From positions 1,116,001 through 1,180,000 of the forward strand of contig CAJXMJ010000001.1 in the NCBI GenBank assembly GCA_913056455.1: a stretch of 64,000 nt of DNA, given 5' to 3'. How positions within the stretch are numbered: position 1 is the first letter of the stretch; the number at the start of each line of letters is the position of its first letter. The position numbers and the translations under genes are program-made. Below are positions 35,260-44,254 of the stretch, in pieces. Source of the DNA: an uncultured Fodinibius sp. GTDB taxonomy: Bacteria > Bacteroidota > Rhodothermia > Balneolales > Balneolaceae. The notes beneath the pieces were generated by a model. It was not told the origin of the DNA and did no database searches. It saw nothing but the letters and a program-made list of their open reading frames with translations.

Positions 35260-37035
35260 CTAACTCTGTTCGGGAGATAATACTGCACCGGAAATGGGCG
35301 GAAGCGTAATCGCTGTTTCTCTGCCTGTTATTTCTGCACGATTACCGGTAATAACATTTTCCAGATGCTTTTCTTCTTCAACTTCAAAATGATCAAGGGA
35401 TATTTTGATTTTCTGCGTCTGACTTGAACGATTTATAGCCACCAGGCAAAACTCATGTTTATTTAAAAAACGGGCAAAAACAACTACATTCGCATCATTT
35501 TCAATCAACAGCTCCCGGAATTTACCTTTTCGCAATGCCAAATGCTCATTCCTGATTCTACCCAGTTTTTTATACCAGTTGAACATCCCCTCATCAAAAG
35601 CATTCTCATCAGCGGGACGTTCTTGATCCAACGGATGTGTTGCCTCCGGTTCAAAATCAAATTCTGGCCATACCATCGGTTTTCGGTCATCGGGATCGTC
35701 AGCCCCCCACATGCCGGCCTCGGTGCCGTAAAAGATCATAGGAGCACCCACATATGTATATTGAAATAACGCAATGAGTCGCTGCAGGCGACGTTCTTCA
35801 GAGGTCGGTTTACGAACGTCAAATCCTTCTTCAGGCTTAGTCTCAGTATCAAACTCGCGACCGGGATTCACAACCATCGATGCCAGGCGTGGCGTGTCAT
35901 GGCTGTCCATTAGATTCTGCTGTACCAGTTCAGCCTCGTTCGGCAATCCCGCCCTTATTGATCGCAGTCGTTTCATAAATATAGAAGCCGAAACCGATTG
36001 ATCAATCATATAGTTCTGTACCGCTTCGGTAAAAGGATAGTTCATAGCAGCGGTAAAAAGTTCACCGTTAATCCATTCCCTGCCCTTGTCTGTCCATATT
36101 TCTCCGACTGTATAAGCATTGGGATTAATACGCCGAACCAATGCACTCCATTCTTTCCAAAACTTTTGACCGATTTCTTCAGGCACATCGAGCCGCCAGC
36201 CGTCAATACCATCAGACGGATCACCATCTCGATCCGGATCCATCCAACGTTTCGTAATTGCAAAAATATGCTCCCGAACGGGCTTTAACAGCGTACCATC
36301 AACCTCTTTTAACTCGGGCAAACTTTTGACTCCCCACCATCCATCGTAATCAAATTTCTGGCCGTTGCCATCCGCAAACGAGTTGACGGAGTACCAGTCT
36401 TTATACCGGGATTTTGACTGCTTCTCTTTCACGTCCCTGAAAGCCCAAAAATCAGTACCCGTATGGTTAAAGACCCCGTCAATTATAATTTTCATCTCCC
36501 GTTTATGGACCTCTTTAATCAACTTTAGAAACAGTTTATCCGCCGATGTCCACTGCCACGTATCCGGGTTCTCGGGGTCTTCCCGTTTCATAATTTCCAC
36601 ATCACCCTTGGGATCAGGGCCAAAAAAGCGATCAATATGGTGATAGTGGCTGGTATCATACTTATGCAGAGATACGGCATCAAAAACAGGATTTAAATAT
36701 ATTCCTCCGATTCCCAACTCTTGCAGGTAATCCAGCTTATCAATGATACCCTGCAGATCACCGCCATACCGGCGTTTAAAAACACCATCTCGAAAAGAAT
36801 CTCCCAATGATTGTTCCCAATCAGTCTGTTTATACCAGTCACCGGTCCAAGGAGATATTTTCCATCCTTCTGGTCCACCAACTCTTTCACGTGTTGGATC
36901 GTTAGAGGGATCTCCATTACGAAAGCGTTCAGGAAAAATCTGATACCAAATTACATGCTTTGCCCATTCCGGTGCATGGTAAGAAGCATTAACAGTATTT
37001 CCGTTATCTGATGTATGATTGAGGCTTTGGTCCAT
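35260..37035 (-). CDS. Cytoplasmic GH13 neopullulanase/cyclomaltodextrinase-like enzyme
   Basis: 591 residues, no signal peptide. The barrel starts almost directly (HVIWYQIFPERFRNGDPSNDP) with no complete N-terminal CBM34 domain. Catalytic residues are Asp283 (GWRLDVPEEI), Glu312 (YTVGEIWTD) and Asp380 (MDSHDTPR). A C-terminal beta domain ends near residue 590. It likely hydrolyses imported maltodextrins in the cytoplasm to maltose and glucose, supplying maltose phosphorylase. It lies 21 bp after pfkA, placing intracellular glucan breakdown and glycolysis in one transcript. Confidence 0.92.
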   Translation of the reverse strand: MDQSLNHTSDNGNTVNASYHAPEWAKHVIWYQIFPERFRNGDPSNDPTRERVGGPEGWKISPWTGDWYKQTDWEQSLGDSFRDGVFKRRYGGDLQGIIDKLDYLQELGIGGIYLNPVFDAVSLHKYDTSHYHHIDRFFGPDPKGDVEIMKREDPENPDTWQWTSADKLFLKLIKEVHKREMKIIIDGVFNHTGTDFWAFRDVKEKQSKSRYKDWYSVNSFADGNGQKFDYDGWWGVKSLPELKEVDGTLLKPVREHIFAITKRWMDPDRDGDPSDGIDGWRLDVPEEIGQKFWKEWSALVRRINPNAYTVGEIWTDKGREWINGELFTAAMNYPFTEAVQNYMIDQSVSASIFMKRLRSIRAGLPNEAELVQQNLMDSHDTPRLASMVVNPGREFDTETKPEEGFDVRKPTSEERRLQRLIALFQYTYVGAPMIFYGTEAGMWGADDPDDRKPMVWPEFDFEPEATHPLDQERPADENAFDEGMFNWYKKLGRIRNEHLALRKGKFRELLIENDANVVVFARFLNKHEFCLVAINRSSQTQKIKISLDHFEVEEEKHLENVITGNRAEITGRETAITLPPISGAVLSPEQS

Positions 37036-37056
37036 TATCGCAGGTTAGCACAACCT

Positions 37057-38031
37057 TTAAATTGAAATGATATCAGCCGTACGAAGCAATTCCTTATCCA
37101 TTTTAGGATTTTGCTTGGTTGCCTTTTCAAAATCAGTGTAGCGGATTTGACGATCACGAATACCAACCATAAGATCTCTCTTTCCATCTCGTAACGCCTC
37201 AACCGCAATAACCCCAAGACGGCTTGCCAGTACCCGGTCGGCACAACTCGGTCGACCACCGCGTTGAACGTGACCCAAAATGGTTACTTTGGTTTCATAG
37301 CGATCCCCGAACTCATCTTTCACTTTTTCTTCGAGATCATAGACGCTGCCATTGTTATCGCCTTCTGCAACAATGACCAATCGTGATGTTTTATTACGTT
37401 TTGATGTTCTTGCCAGTGACTCAAAAAGTTTCTCTACCCCTCGGTCTTCCTCCGGTATAAGAACCTCTTCAGAACCGGCCGCAATGCCAGAATACACGGC
37501 AATAAATCCGGCATCTCGTCCCATTACCTCAATAAAAAACAGTCTGTTATGGGAAGTGGCTGTATCCCGAATTTTATCTACCGCCTCAACAACTGTATTT
37601 ACAGCGGTATCAAATCCCACGGTAAAATCAGTCCCGTAAATATCGTTGTCGATGGTTCCGGGAATCCCAACAATGGGCAAATCAAACTTTTTACCAAATT
37701 CCATAGCGCCTGTAAAGGTACCGTCTCCACCGATCACTACAAGGCCATCAAGCTGGTGCTTCTTAATATTTTCCCAAGCCTTTTGCATACCCTCTTCTGT
37801 TTTGAAATCGAGACTGCGGGCCGACTTTAAAATCGTACCCCCCTGGTGAATGATATGCTTTACTGAACCGGCATTCATTTTTTCGATCTCGTTCCGGATC
37901 AACCCTTCGTATCCCTGGTAAATGCCATAGGGCGTTATATTGTAATACACACAAGTTCGAACTACCGCACGTATGGCGGCATTCATGCCCGGCGCATCAC
38001 CGCCGGATGTTAATACACCTATTCGTTCCAT
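37057..38031 (-). CDS. pfkA: PfkA: ATP-dependent 6-phosphofructokinase
   Basis: 324 residues, the length of bacterial PfkA. It has GVLTSGGDAPGMNAAIRAVV, VIGGDGTFTGA (Gly rather than Asp after GGD, as in ATP-dependent forms), the catalytic GIPGTIDNDIYGTDFTVGFDTA, EVMGRDAGFIA and ILGHVQRGG. It phosphorylates fructose-6-phosphate in glycolysis. It is the first gene of the pfkA-GH13-tlpA-like-pabC-pabB run. Confidence 0.96.
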   Translation of the reverse strand: MERIGVLTSGGDAPGMNAAIRAVVRTCVYYNITPYGIYQGYEGLIRNEIEKMNAGSVKHIIHQGGTILKSARSLDFKTEEGMQKAWENIKKHQLDGLVVIGGDGTFTGAMEFGKKFDLPIVGIPGTIDNDIYGTDFTVGFDTAVNTVVEAVDKIRDTATSHNRLFFIEVMGRDAGFIAVYSGIAAGSEEVLIPEEDRGVEKLFESLARTSKRNKTSRLVIVAEGDNNGSVYDLEEKVKDEFGDRYETKVTILGHVQRGGRPSCADRVLASRLGVIAVEALRDGKRDLMVGIRDRQIRYTDFEKATKQNPKMDKELLRTADIISI

Positions 38032-38118
38032 TATTTATTGTAGAATTGAAATTCTTAATTATTTTGATGTGCCAAATGCAACTATCAAAAGGCCAACTTC
38101 AGCCGCCTAAGATAATGA

Positions 38119-38883
38119 TTATTGCAGATCATAAATAAGTTTTCTGCACTGTTCTTTTAGTCTGGGATCATCGGGGGTTCGGCTTTTCAGTTCCACTGCA
38201 TTTTTGCAAACCGAAACAGCCTGCTGGTCGCGTCCCATCTCATCGTAAACTTTAGCCAAGTCATAATAGTACAAGATATTATTATCATCTAGATCTATAG
38301 CCTTTTGAATAGCATCGGCAGCTTTTTGATTGCTTGCATCTCCTGGAATGCCCCCAAACAGGGTGTTGGCCGCCGCCCGTTCTATCCAGCTCAAGTTCGC
38401 CACCTTAAAATGCCAACGTCCCAGCACGTGCCAAGCTCCTGCATGATTTTCATCATACTCCAATGCTTTATCAACATGCTTTTTGATAGCACGTGATGCG
38501 GCAACCCGTTCTCGAGCCCCAGAAATAAGTGCTTTGCGTCCCATGGCAACCGACATCACAAAATGAGATTGGGCATCCGCAGAGTCCACTTCAAGAGCAC
38601 GTTTCGCAAGGTCGATACCTTGGTTAAAATATTCTTTTTGATCATCCTCGTCGTTAAGCCTGTTTCCAATCCGAGAATACAAGAAGCTTGCCCGCCATAG
38701 TGCTCTATAATTTTGAGGTTCTTCATCCAGGATATTTCGATACAGTTCCAGTGCTTCTTTCTCCTGAAAAGATTCATAAAGAGAATCGGCACGCTGCTTT
38801 TGATCCACAATATTTTGCTGGGCCAAAAGAAGTAATGGAAAGGCTAAAAAAACAACAGAAGTTATAATACTTTTTCTAAGCAT
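38119..38883 (-). CDS. Secreted TPR-repeat protein
   Basis: 254 residues with a signal peptide (MLRKSIITSVVFLAFPLLLLAQ), so periplasmic. TPR-like helical pairs run through the whole chain, for example ALELYRNILDEEPQNYRALWRASFLYSRIG, then the segment HAGAWHVLGRWHFKVANLSW and a last repeat near residues 200-235. This layout matches a Bacteroidota family of regulator-of-microtubule-dynamics-like TPR proteins. Binding partner unknown. It stands alone on the minus strand between pfkA and a lipoprotein gene. Confidence 0.8.
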   Translation of the reverse strand: MLRKSIITSVVFLAFPLLLLAQQNIVDQKQRADSLYESFQEKEALELYRNILDEEPQNYRALWRASFLYSRIGNRLNDEDDQKEYFNQGIDLAKRALEVDSADAQSHFVMSVAMGRKALISGARERVAASRAIKKHVDKALEYDENHAGAWHVLGRWHFKVANLSWIERAAANTLFGGIPGDASNQKAADAIQKAIDLDDNNILYYYDLAKVYDEMGRDQQAVSVCKNAVELKSRTPDDPRLKEQCRKLIYDLQ

Positions 38884-38941
38884 ATTTATAAAAAATTATA
38901 TCAAAACTCTTATTCATTAAACCCAGCGAGTAATATATTTA

Positions 38942-39580
38942 TCACAACTCATTTATACCACCTTCCGAATTGATTTCATACTCAGCTGTAATAGTATTTT
39001 TTTGTTCTAACGGATACTTAATATCACGAATGGTCTCAGAACGAATTAACATCTTATTTTCTCCTTTCCCATCAACCGATATTTTTGTGCGAATATTGTG
39101 AGCCGGAATCTTTTCGTACATCCCTACCGTGTTAAAACTACGTAATTCTCTATCCATAAAGGTAGCAACAACGATTTCTGCATCACGATATGCTGACTGA
39201 TGCTTTAGTAAAAACCATCGTACCAACAACGGTTCCAATGATTGTTCACCCAACAACGTTAATTGTCGACCTTCCTTTTCTGAAATACATAGATCTGCAC
39301 TATTCGTTAACTCCTCCAGCATATCCCAATCAAGTGAAAAAGAAATTTCAAAGTTAGAGCTAGAGGAACAATCCGATATTTCAACTAAATCATCCGCTAA
39401 ATTTTGGGAATTGCTGTTCTTTGTTAATTCTCGGTCGGTATTCTTTTTAAAACTGGAATATTCTTTTGAATCAAGATACTGTTGGTCAACTCTCTGTTTT
39501 TGATCCTCATCAGAACAGGAAATAACATTTATAACCACAGAAAACACAATAAAGAAATACAAGAACTTCCCTTTCACCAT
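38942..39580 (-). CDS. Lipoprotein of unknown function
   Basis: About 212 residues from the ATG at 39580 (MVKGKFLYFFIVFSVVINV), with a lipobox ending VISC. A TTG six codons earlier, directly after the ispG stop, is the alternative start. The mature part is charged and Ser-rich at first and then forms a mixed alpha/beta domain with no motif I recognise. It follows ispG by about 18 bp and may be cotranscribed with it. Confidence 0.65.
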   Translation of the reverse strand: MVKGKFLYFFIVFSVVINVISCSDEDQKQRVDQQYLDSKEYSSFKKNTDRELTKNSNSQNLADDLVEISDCSSSSNFEISFSLDWDMLEELTNSADLCISEKEGRQLTLLGEQSLEPLLVRWFLLKHQSAYRDAEIVVATFMDRELRSFNTVGMYEKIPAHNIRTKISVDGKGENKMLIRSETIRDIKYPLEQKNTITAEYEINSEGGINEL

Positions 39581-39598
39581 GGCAGTAAATTGATTCAA

Positions 39599-40861
39599 CT
39601 ATTTAGAAGCACCCTCTTCAACCGCTTTACTTTCCTCTTCCCCATTGGCATTCCCATAATTTCGCATTACATAATCATCCAGCATATTTCGAAATTCTTC
39701 TCCAATTCCTTCGCCGCGCAGTGTCTTATAATGTTCACCGTCCATATAAACCGGAGCTTTGGGTTCCTCAAAAGTACCGGGCAGCGAAATGCCGATGTTG
39801 GCATTCCGCGATTCTCCCGGACCGTTAACCACACATCCCATTACCGCAACATTCATCTCTTCAACACCCGGATACACATCACGCCAAATGGGCATCATTT
39901 CACGCAGATAATCTTGAATTTCATCTGCAAGCTCCTGGAAATACGTACTGTTTGTACGTCCACATCCCGGACAAGCTGTTACTTGCGGTACAAAGTTTCG
40001 AATACCCAATGATTGCAAAATCTGTTGACAAATTCGGACTTCTTTAGCCCGGTCTCCACCCGGTTTAGGCGTCAGCGAAACGCGGATAGTATCCCCGATA
40101 CCCTGTTGCAATAAAACGGACAGTGCAGCTGTACTCGATACTGTTCCTTTCATACCCATGCCCGCTTCGGTAAGACCTACATGCAACGGATAGTCGAGCA
40201 GTTCGGCAATACGTTCGTACACGTGTACCACATCCTGAACATGCGACATCTTGCAGCTGATAATAATCTTATTAGATGGCAGTCCTACGTCTTCAGCCAA
40301 CGCTGCAGAGCGGCGGGCACTTTCAACCATAGTATCCAGCATCACTTGTTTGGATGATTTGGGAGTCTCGAGCTCGCTATTAGCATCCATTTTCTTAGCC
40401 AATAACTTCTGATCCAGCGAACCCCAGTTCACACCAATACGCACAGGCTTGTCATGCTTTATAGCCTGCTCAACAATAGTACAAAAGTTCTCATCCCGCG
40501 TTTTGGTACCGGTATTGCCGGGATTGATACGAAATTTAGACAGTGCTTGTGCTGCCTCCGGATAATCGACCAGCAGCTTGTGACCGTTGTAATGGAAGTC
40601 ACCGACAATAGGAACAGTTACATCTTCCGCAAGAAGCTTTTCCTTAATTTTGGGAACAGCCTTTGCCGCAGCGTCATTGTTTACAGTAATGCGAACAACC
40701 TCCGAGCCTTCCCTATGCAAGTATTTAATCTGTTCTGCTGTAGCGTCAACGTCCGACGTATCTGTATTCGTCATCGACTGCACCACAATAGGCGCACCAC
40801 CGCCTACCGGCACATCACCAACCATTACTTGAATAGAATCTCGTCGTTTAATGTGAGACAT
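39599..40861 (-). CDS. ispG: IspG: 4-hydroxy-3-methylbut-2-en-1-yl diphosphate synthase
   Basis: 420-residue Fe-S enzyme of the MEP isoprenoid pathway. The N-terminal barrel begins [24 protein letters not shown]. Cluster cysteines are in ACPGCGRTN and [10 protein letters not shown], followed by a conserved Glu. It makes HMBPP for menaquinone and undecaprenyl chains, which fits the menA gene in this window. A short low-complexity tail rich in Glu/Lys/Ala ends the protein. Confidence 0.95.
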   Translation of the reverse strand: MSHIKRRDSIQVMVGDVPVGGGAPIVVQSMTNTDTSDVDATAEQIKYLHREGSEVVRITVNNDAAAKAVPKIKEKLLAEDVTVPIVGDFHYNGHKLLVDYPEAAQALSKFRINPGNTGTKTRDENFCTIVEQAIKHDKPVRIGVNWGSLDQKLLAKKMDANSELETPKSSKQVMLDTMVESARRSAALAEDVGLPSNKIIISCKMSHVQDVVHVYERIAELLDYPLHVGLTEAGMGMKGTVSSTAALSVLLQQGIGDTIRVSLTPKPGGDRAKEVRICQQILQSLGIRNFVPQVTACPGCGRTNSTYFQELADEIQDYLREMMPIWRDVYPGVEEMNVAVMGCVVNGPGESRNANIGISLPGTFEEPKAPVYMDGEHYKTLRGEGIGEEFRNMLDDYVMRNYGNANGEEESKAVEEGASK

Positions 40862-40935
40862 AATATCGTTATTTCTTTTTCTTATTGTACCCTAAAGAAC
40901 CACAGGTACGATAAAAATCATTCAAATTTCTGCAA

Positions 40936-41802
40936 TTAATTTCTATCACTGAGCTCAAAGAGCTTTTGCTTTTCCTCATCGGTCAAACCATCATAACCTT
41001 TTTGAGAAATTTTCTCCAGAATCGCATCAAGCTCAGACTGATTCGTTTCATCAATAATTTCCACATCAGAAACGGAATGCATATTCTTGTTTTGGGGACG
41101 GGATTTCTTCTTCTGATAAACTCCTTTCAATCGATACCAAAACTGTTCAATAGGTAATACCCAGCGACTCAGGTCATTGCCCTGGCGATGATATTTCATC
41201 AACAAATAACCCATGCCGGCTCCCGCAAGGTGAACAATACGTGCTGTCCCATCCGATGAGCCCAGAAGCAAAGCATCGATAGCTATAAGACCAGCTACTA
41301 CATAGCGCGCCTGGATGGGAGGCAAAAGAATCAACATAATAGGCATGGTCGGGTACAACATTGCAAAAGCAACCATAATACCATAAACGGCTCCTGAAGC
41401 ACCAATAACGGGATTAAATCCCAGCACCGGGGCCGCAATAATATTGAATAACGCCCCCCCTATGCCAGCACCAAAAAAGAGAACCGAAAATGTCCGCGGT
41501 CCCATCGATTCTTCAACTGATCGACCCAGCCACCAAAGCCAAAGCATGTTAAAAAGCAGGTGAAACGCACCACCATGCAAGAACATGTAGGTAATCGCTC
41601 TCCATGGCTGAAAAAGCGCCGTCTGCCAATCCGGATAAAAGGCAAACGCATCAATAAATAAATTGCTGTAGGTAGGACTGAAGATACTCAGCAGCGTCTG
41701 GATGATAAAAATGGCTACGTTGATCGTAATAATCACACGAATTGCCACCGGCAATCCCCAATAACCGCGCTTTACTGAGTTACCGAAAGAGTCGTTATAC
41801 AT
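40936..41802 (-). CDS. Rhomboid-family intramembrane serine protease (copy 1)
   Basis: 288 residues with six membrane segments. It has MFLHGGAFHLLFNMLWLWWLGR in the L1/TM2 region, catalytic Ser137 in GASGAVYG and catalytic His191 in IVHLAGAGMGY. A cytoplasmic C-terminal tail (about 225-288) is acidic and ends in a motif seen in Bacteroidota rhomboids (EKISQKGYDGLTDEEKQKLF). Both catalytic residues are present, so it should be active. It is followed upstream by a second rhomboid gene 59 bp away. Confidence 0.92.
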   Translation of the reverse strand: MYNDSFGNSVKRGYWGLPVAIRVIITINVAIFIIQTLLSIFSPTYSNLFIDAFAFYPDWQTALFQPWRAITYMFLHGGAFHLLFNMLWLWWLGRSVEESMGPRTFSVLFFGAGIGGALFNIIAAPVLGFNPVIGASGAVYGIMVAFAMLYPTMPIMLILLPPIQARYVVAGLIAIDALLLGSSDGTARIVHLAGAGMGYLLMKYHRQGNDLSRWVLPIEQFWYRLKGVYQKKKSRPQNKNMHSVSDVEIIDETNQSELDAILEKISQKGYDGLTDEEKQKLFELSDRN

Positions 41803-41861
41803 ATTCGTAGTCCACAGTTAATGCTATTGATGCATTAGGTAAAGTTAATAAAAATTTACTG

Positions 41862-42491
41862 TTAGTAGTAAGATTCTTCACTTTTTAATCCCCAATATTT
41901 TATCAGGATAAAACCGATAAGCATCCCTCCCAAGTGAGCAAAATGTGCTACGCCGGAGTTCGCTCGAGTTAATCCACTGATAAGTTCAATAGCTCCAAAA
42001 ATAGCTACGAAATACTTTGCTTTTATGGGAATAGGTGGAAATAGAAGCATGATTGGTCGATTTGGAAACATCATACCAAAGGCCAGTAAAATTCCGTAAA
42101 CGGCTCCTGACGCTCCCAATGTAGGTGCTCCCCCTCCGCCAATCAACATATGCAGCAAAGCAGCACCAATGCCAGTCAGAAAGTAGTAGATTACAAAACG
42201 ATTAGTCCCCCAGAAGTTTTCGATAGCCTGCCCAAACATCCACAGGGCAAACAGGTTAAAAAAGATATGTCCAAAACCGGCATGCAGAAACATATATGAC
42301 ACTAACTGCCAAACACCAAAACGACCGGAACCAATGGGCCAAAGAGCTCCATAGGTAAACAAGTACTCTGACACCACCGGTGTACTTAGAGCTACAAATG
42401 CCAATAAGTTGATAATCAGCAGGTGTTTAACTGCCGGAGGAAATATCGATAGTTGGGTATTGGGACTGTATTGCGGGGATTGATAATTCAA
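41862..42491 (-). CDS. Rhomboid-family intramembrane serine protease (copy 2)
   Basis: 209 residues, six membrane segments and no C-terminal tail. It has FLHAGFGHIFFNLFALWMFG, catalytic Ser128 in GASGAVYG and catalytic His186 in FAHLGGMLIGF. It is clearly related to its neighbour, so the pair probably arose by an old tandem duplication. Substrates unknown. Confidence 0.92.
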   Translation of the reverse strand: MNYQSPQYSPNTQLSIFPPAVKHLLIINLLAFVALSTPVVSEYLFTYGALWPIGSGRFGVWQLVSYMFLHAGFGHIFFNLFALWMFGQAIENFWGTNRFVIYYFLTGIGAALLHMLIGGGGAPTLGASGAVYGILLAFGMMFPNRPIMLLFPPIPIKAKYFVAIFGAIELISGLTRANSGVAHFAHLGGMLIGFILIKYWGLKSEESYY

Positions 42492-42724
42492 GAATAAATG
42501 ATATTTATTAGTAATTTATTTTGGTGGAATATACGGGTACTGATCGTGAATTCTAATAGCTTATATTATGCTTAATAGGAATATATAGATACGAATTCAG
42601 AGTCTTTTTGTTGTAAATTTTATGAAGCCGGGTACAGCTAATTTTATAATGAAACAAATATTACTAAGCCTCATAACAAAAATAACGCTTACTTTGTTTG
42701 AAAGAGCACTAAACTACATGTTAG

Positions 42725-44053
42725 CTACTGACTTCCATATTGATTCATATAATCAACTGTAAGGGCAACCATTGATTTTACTCCAAGCTTCATTCCCTTT
42801 TCCTCAATATAAAAATCAGGCGTATGGTGAGGAGGCGCCTCAGCCGGATCCATGCCTTTCGGCATTCCACCGACAAACCAGTATAAGCCGGGTACTTCTT
42901 TTTGATAGAATGAAAAATCTTCGGCTCCGGTAATGGCGTCCGATAAAATCACATCTTCTGTACCCGCAACACCCTTTAACGTAGGAAGCATTTGATCGGT
43001 AAGCTCTGGATCATTGTACGTCACCGGATATCCTTCTTGAATTTCTACCTCAGCCGTTGCTCCCATGCTTTCTGCCGTTTTTGTTGCCACATGTCGTATT
43101 TTTTTGTGAATGATATTCTGCATCTGAGTATCGAGCGTGCGAATGGTGCCAATCATCTCCGCTTCTTCCGGGATGATGTTATTGCGTACTCCGGCCTCAA
43201 TTTTTCCAACTGATATTACAGCTGCAGCTTTCGTAAGCTCAGTTTGACGGCTAATGATTGATTGTAATCCCTCAATAATTTTTGCCGATGTAACAATAGG
43301 ATCGACGCCAGTCCAAGGTGTAGATCCATGAGTTTGTTTTCCTTTCACTGTAATCACGAAACGATCAGAGGCCGCCATAATGCCTTCGGGACGATATCGA
43401 ATTTTTCCCACTTCAGTTTGTGAATTAATGTGCTGACCAAAAATTACATCTACATCAGGATTTTCCAGCACTCCTTCCTTCACCATTAATTCAGCACCCC
43501 CTTCCTCACCCGGTGGCGCTCCTTCTTCAGCCGGCTGAAAGATAAACTTAACAGTCCCATGTAAATCATTTTTCATATCAGCAAGAATTGTTGCTGCGCC
43601 CATCAGCATAGCAATATGGGTATCATGTCCGCAAGCATGACTCACCCCTACTTTTTTACCAAGATAGGTTGTCGTTTTCGTTGACTTAAAAGGTACATCG
43701 GCCCGTTCCTTAACCGGTAAAGCATCAATATCAGCCCGCAGTCCAACAACCGGGCCCTCTTTACCTCCTTCCAAAACTCCTACCACTCCGGTATGCGCGA
43801 TCCCTGTTTCAACTTTTATTCCCAGATCACGCAGATAGTCAGCAATATATTCAGCAGTTTCTTCCTCTTTGTTCGAAAGTTCTGGGTTCTTGTGAAAATG
43901 GCGCCGCCACTCCACCACCTGATCAAATATTTTTTCAGTCTGCTCGCTGATCTGCTTATATACTTTCGGGGTGGTTTCTTGCTGTGCCAAAGCAGGCCAT
44001 TGTAACCCTAATAAAAGTACTGCAATGAGCAATCCCGTGCTTATTCTATCCAT
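42725..44053 (-). CDS. Secreted M20-family amidohydrolase
   Basis: 442 residues with a signal peptide (ends LQWPALAQQ). It has the M20D pattern: EWRRHFHKNPELS, ADIDALPV, metal ligands in SHACGHDTHIAMLMG, FQPAEEG with the catalytic Glu pair, and TGAEDFSFY near the end. The family removes acyl groups from amino acids or peptides (N-acyl amino acid or aminobenzoyl-type amidohydrolases). The export signal suggests scavenging in the periplasm. Standalone gene with a 233-bp gap downstream in which I see no convincing element. Confidence 0.9.
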   Translation of the reverse strand: MDRISTGLLIAVLLLGLQWPALAQQETTPKVYKQISEQTEKIFDQVVEWRRHFHKNPELSNKEEETAEYIADYLRDLGIKVETGIAHTGVVGVLEGGKEGPVVGLRADIDALPVKERADVPFKSTKTTTYLGKKVGVSHACGHDTHIAMLMGAATILADMKNDLHGTVKFIFQPAEEGAPPGEEGGAELMVKEGVLENPDVDVIFGQHINSQTEVGKIRYRPEGIMAASDRFVITVKGKQTHGSTPWTGVDPIVTSAKIIEGLQSIISRQTELTKAAAVISVGKIEAGVRNNIIPEEAEMIGTIRTLDTQMQNIIHKKIRHVATKTAESMGATAEVEIQEGYPVTYNDPELTDQMLPTLKGVAGTEDVILSDAITGAEDFSFYQKEVPGLYWFVGGMPKGMDPAEAPPHHTPDFYIEEKGMKLGVKSMVALTVDYMNQYGSQ

Positions 44054-44190
44054 AATATTACGATTAATTAAAAGCCATAGTTATCGATCCTTCTTATTTT
44101 GTTGAAATAAATTCAGATCTGCAAAAAACGAATCCATTCATCTTATCTAAAATTATTTCCCCCTTAATCGTACAATACAATCACGGACAA

Positions 44191-44224
44191 ATAAAAACCC
44201 CCAGGGCTATAGATACCCTGAGGG
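44191..44224 (-). terminator. Rho-independent terminator after glnN
   Basis: On the minus strand CCCTCAGGG pairs with CCCTGGGGG (one G-U pair) around a 9-nt loop, followed by TTTTTAT. It ends the glnN transcript 30 bp after its stop. Confidence 0.85.
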
Positions 44225-44254
44225 CTAATACAAATGACCGTTAATCAGATGCTA

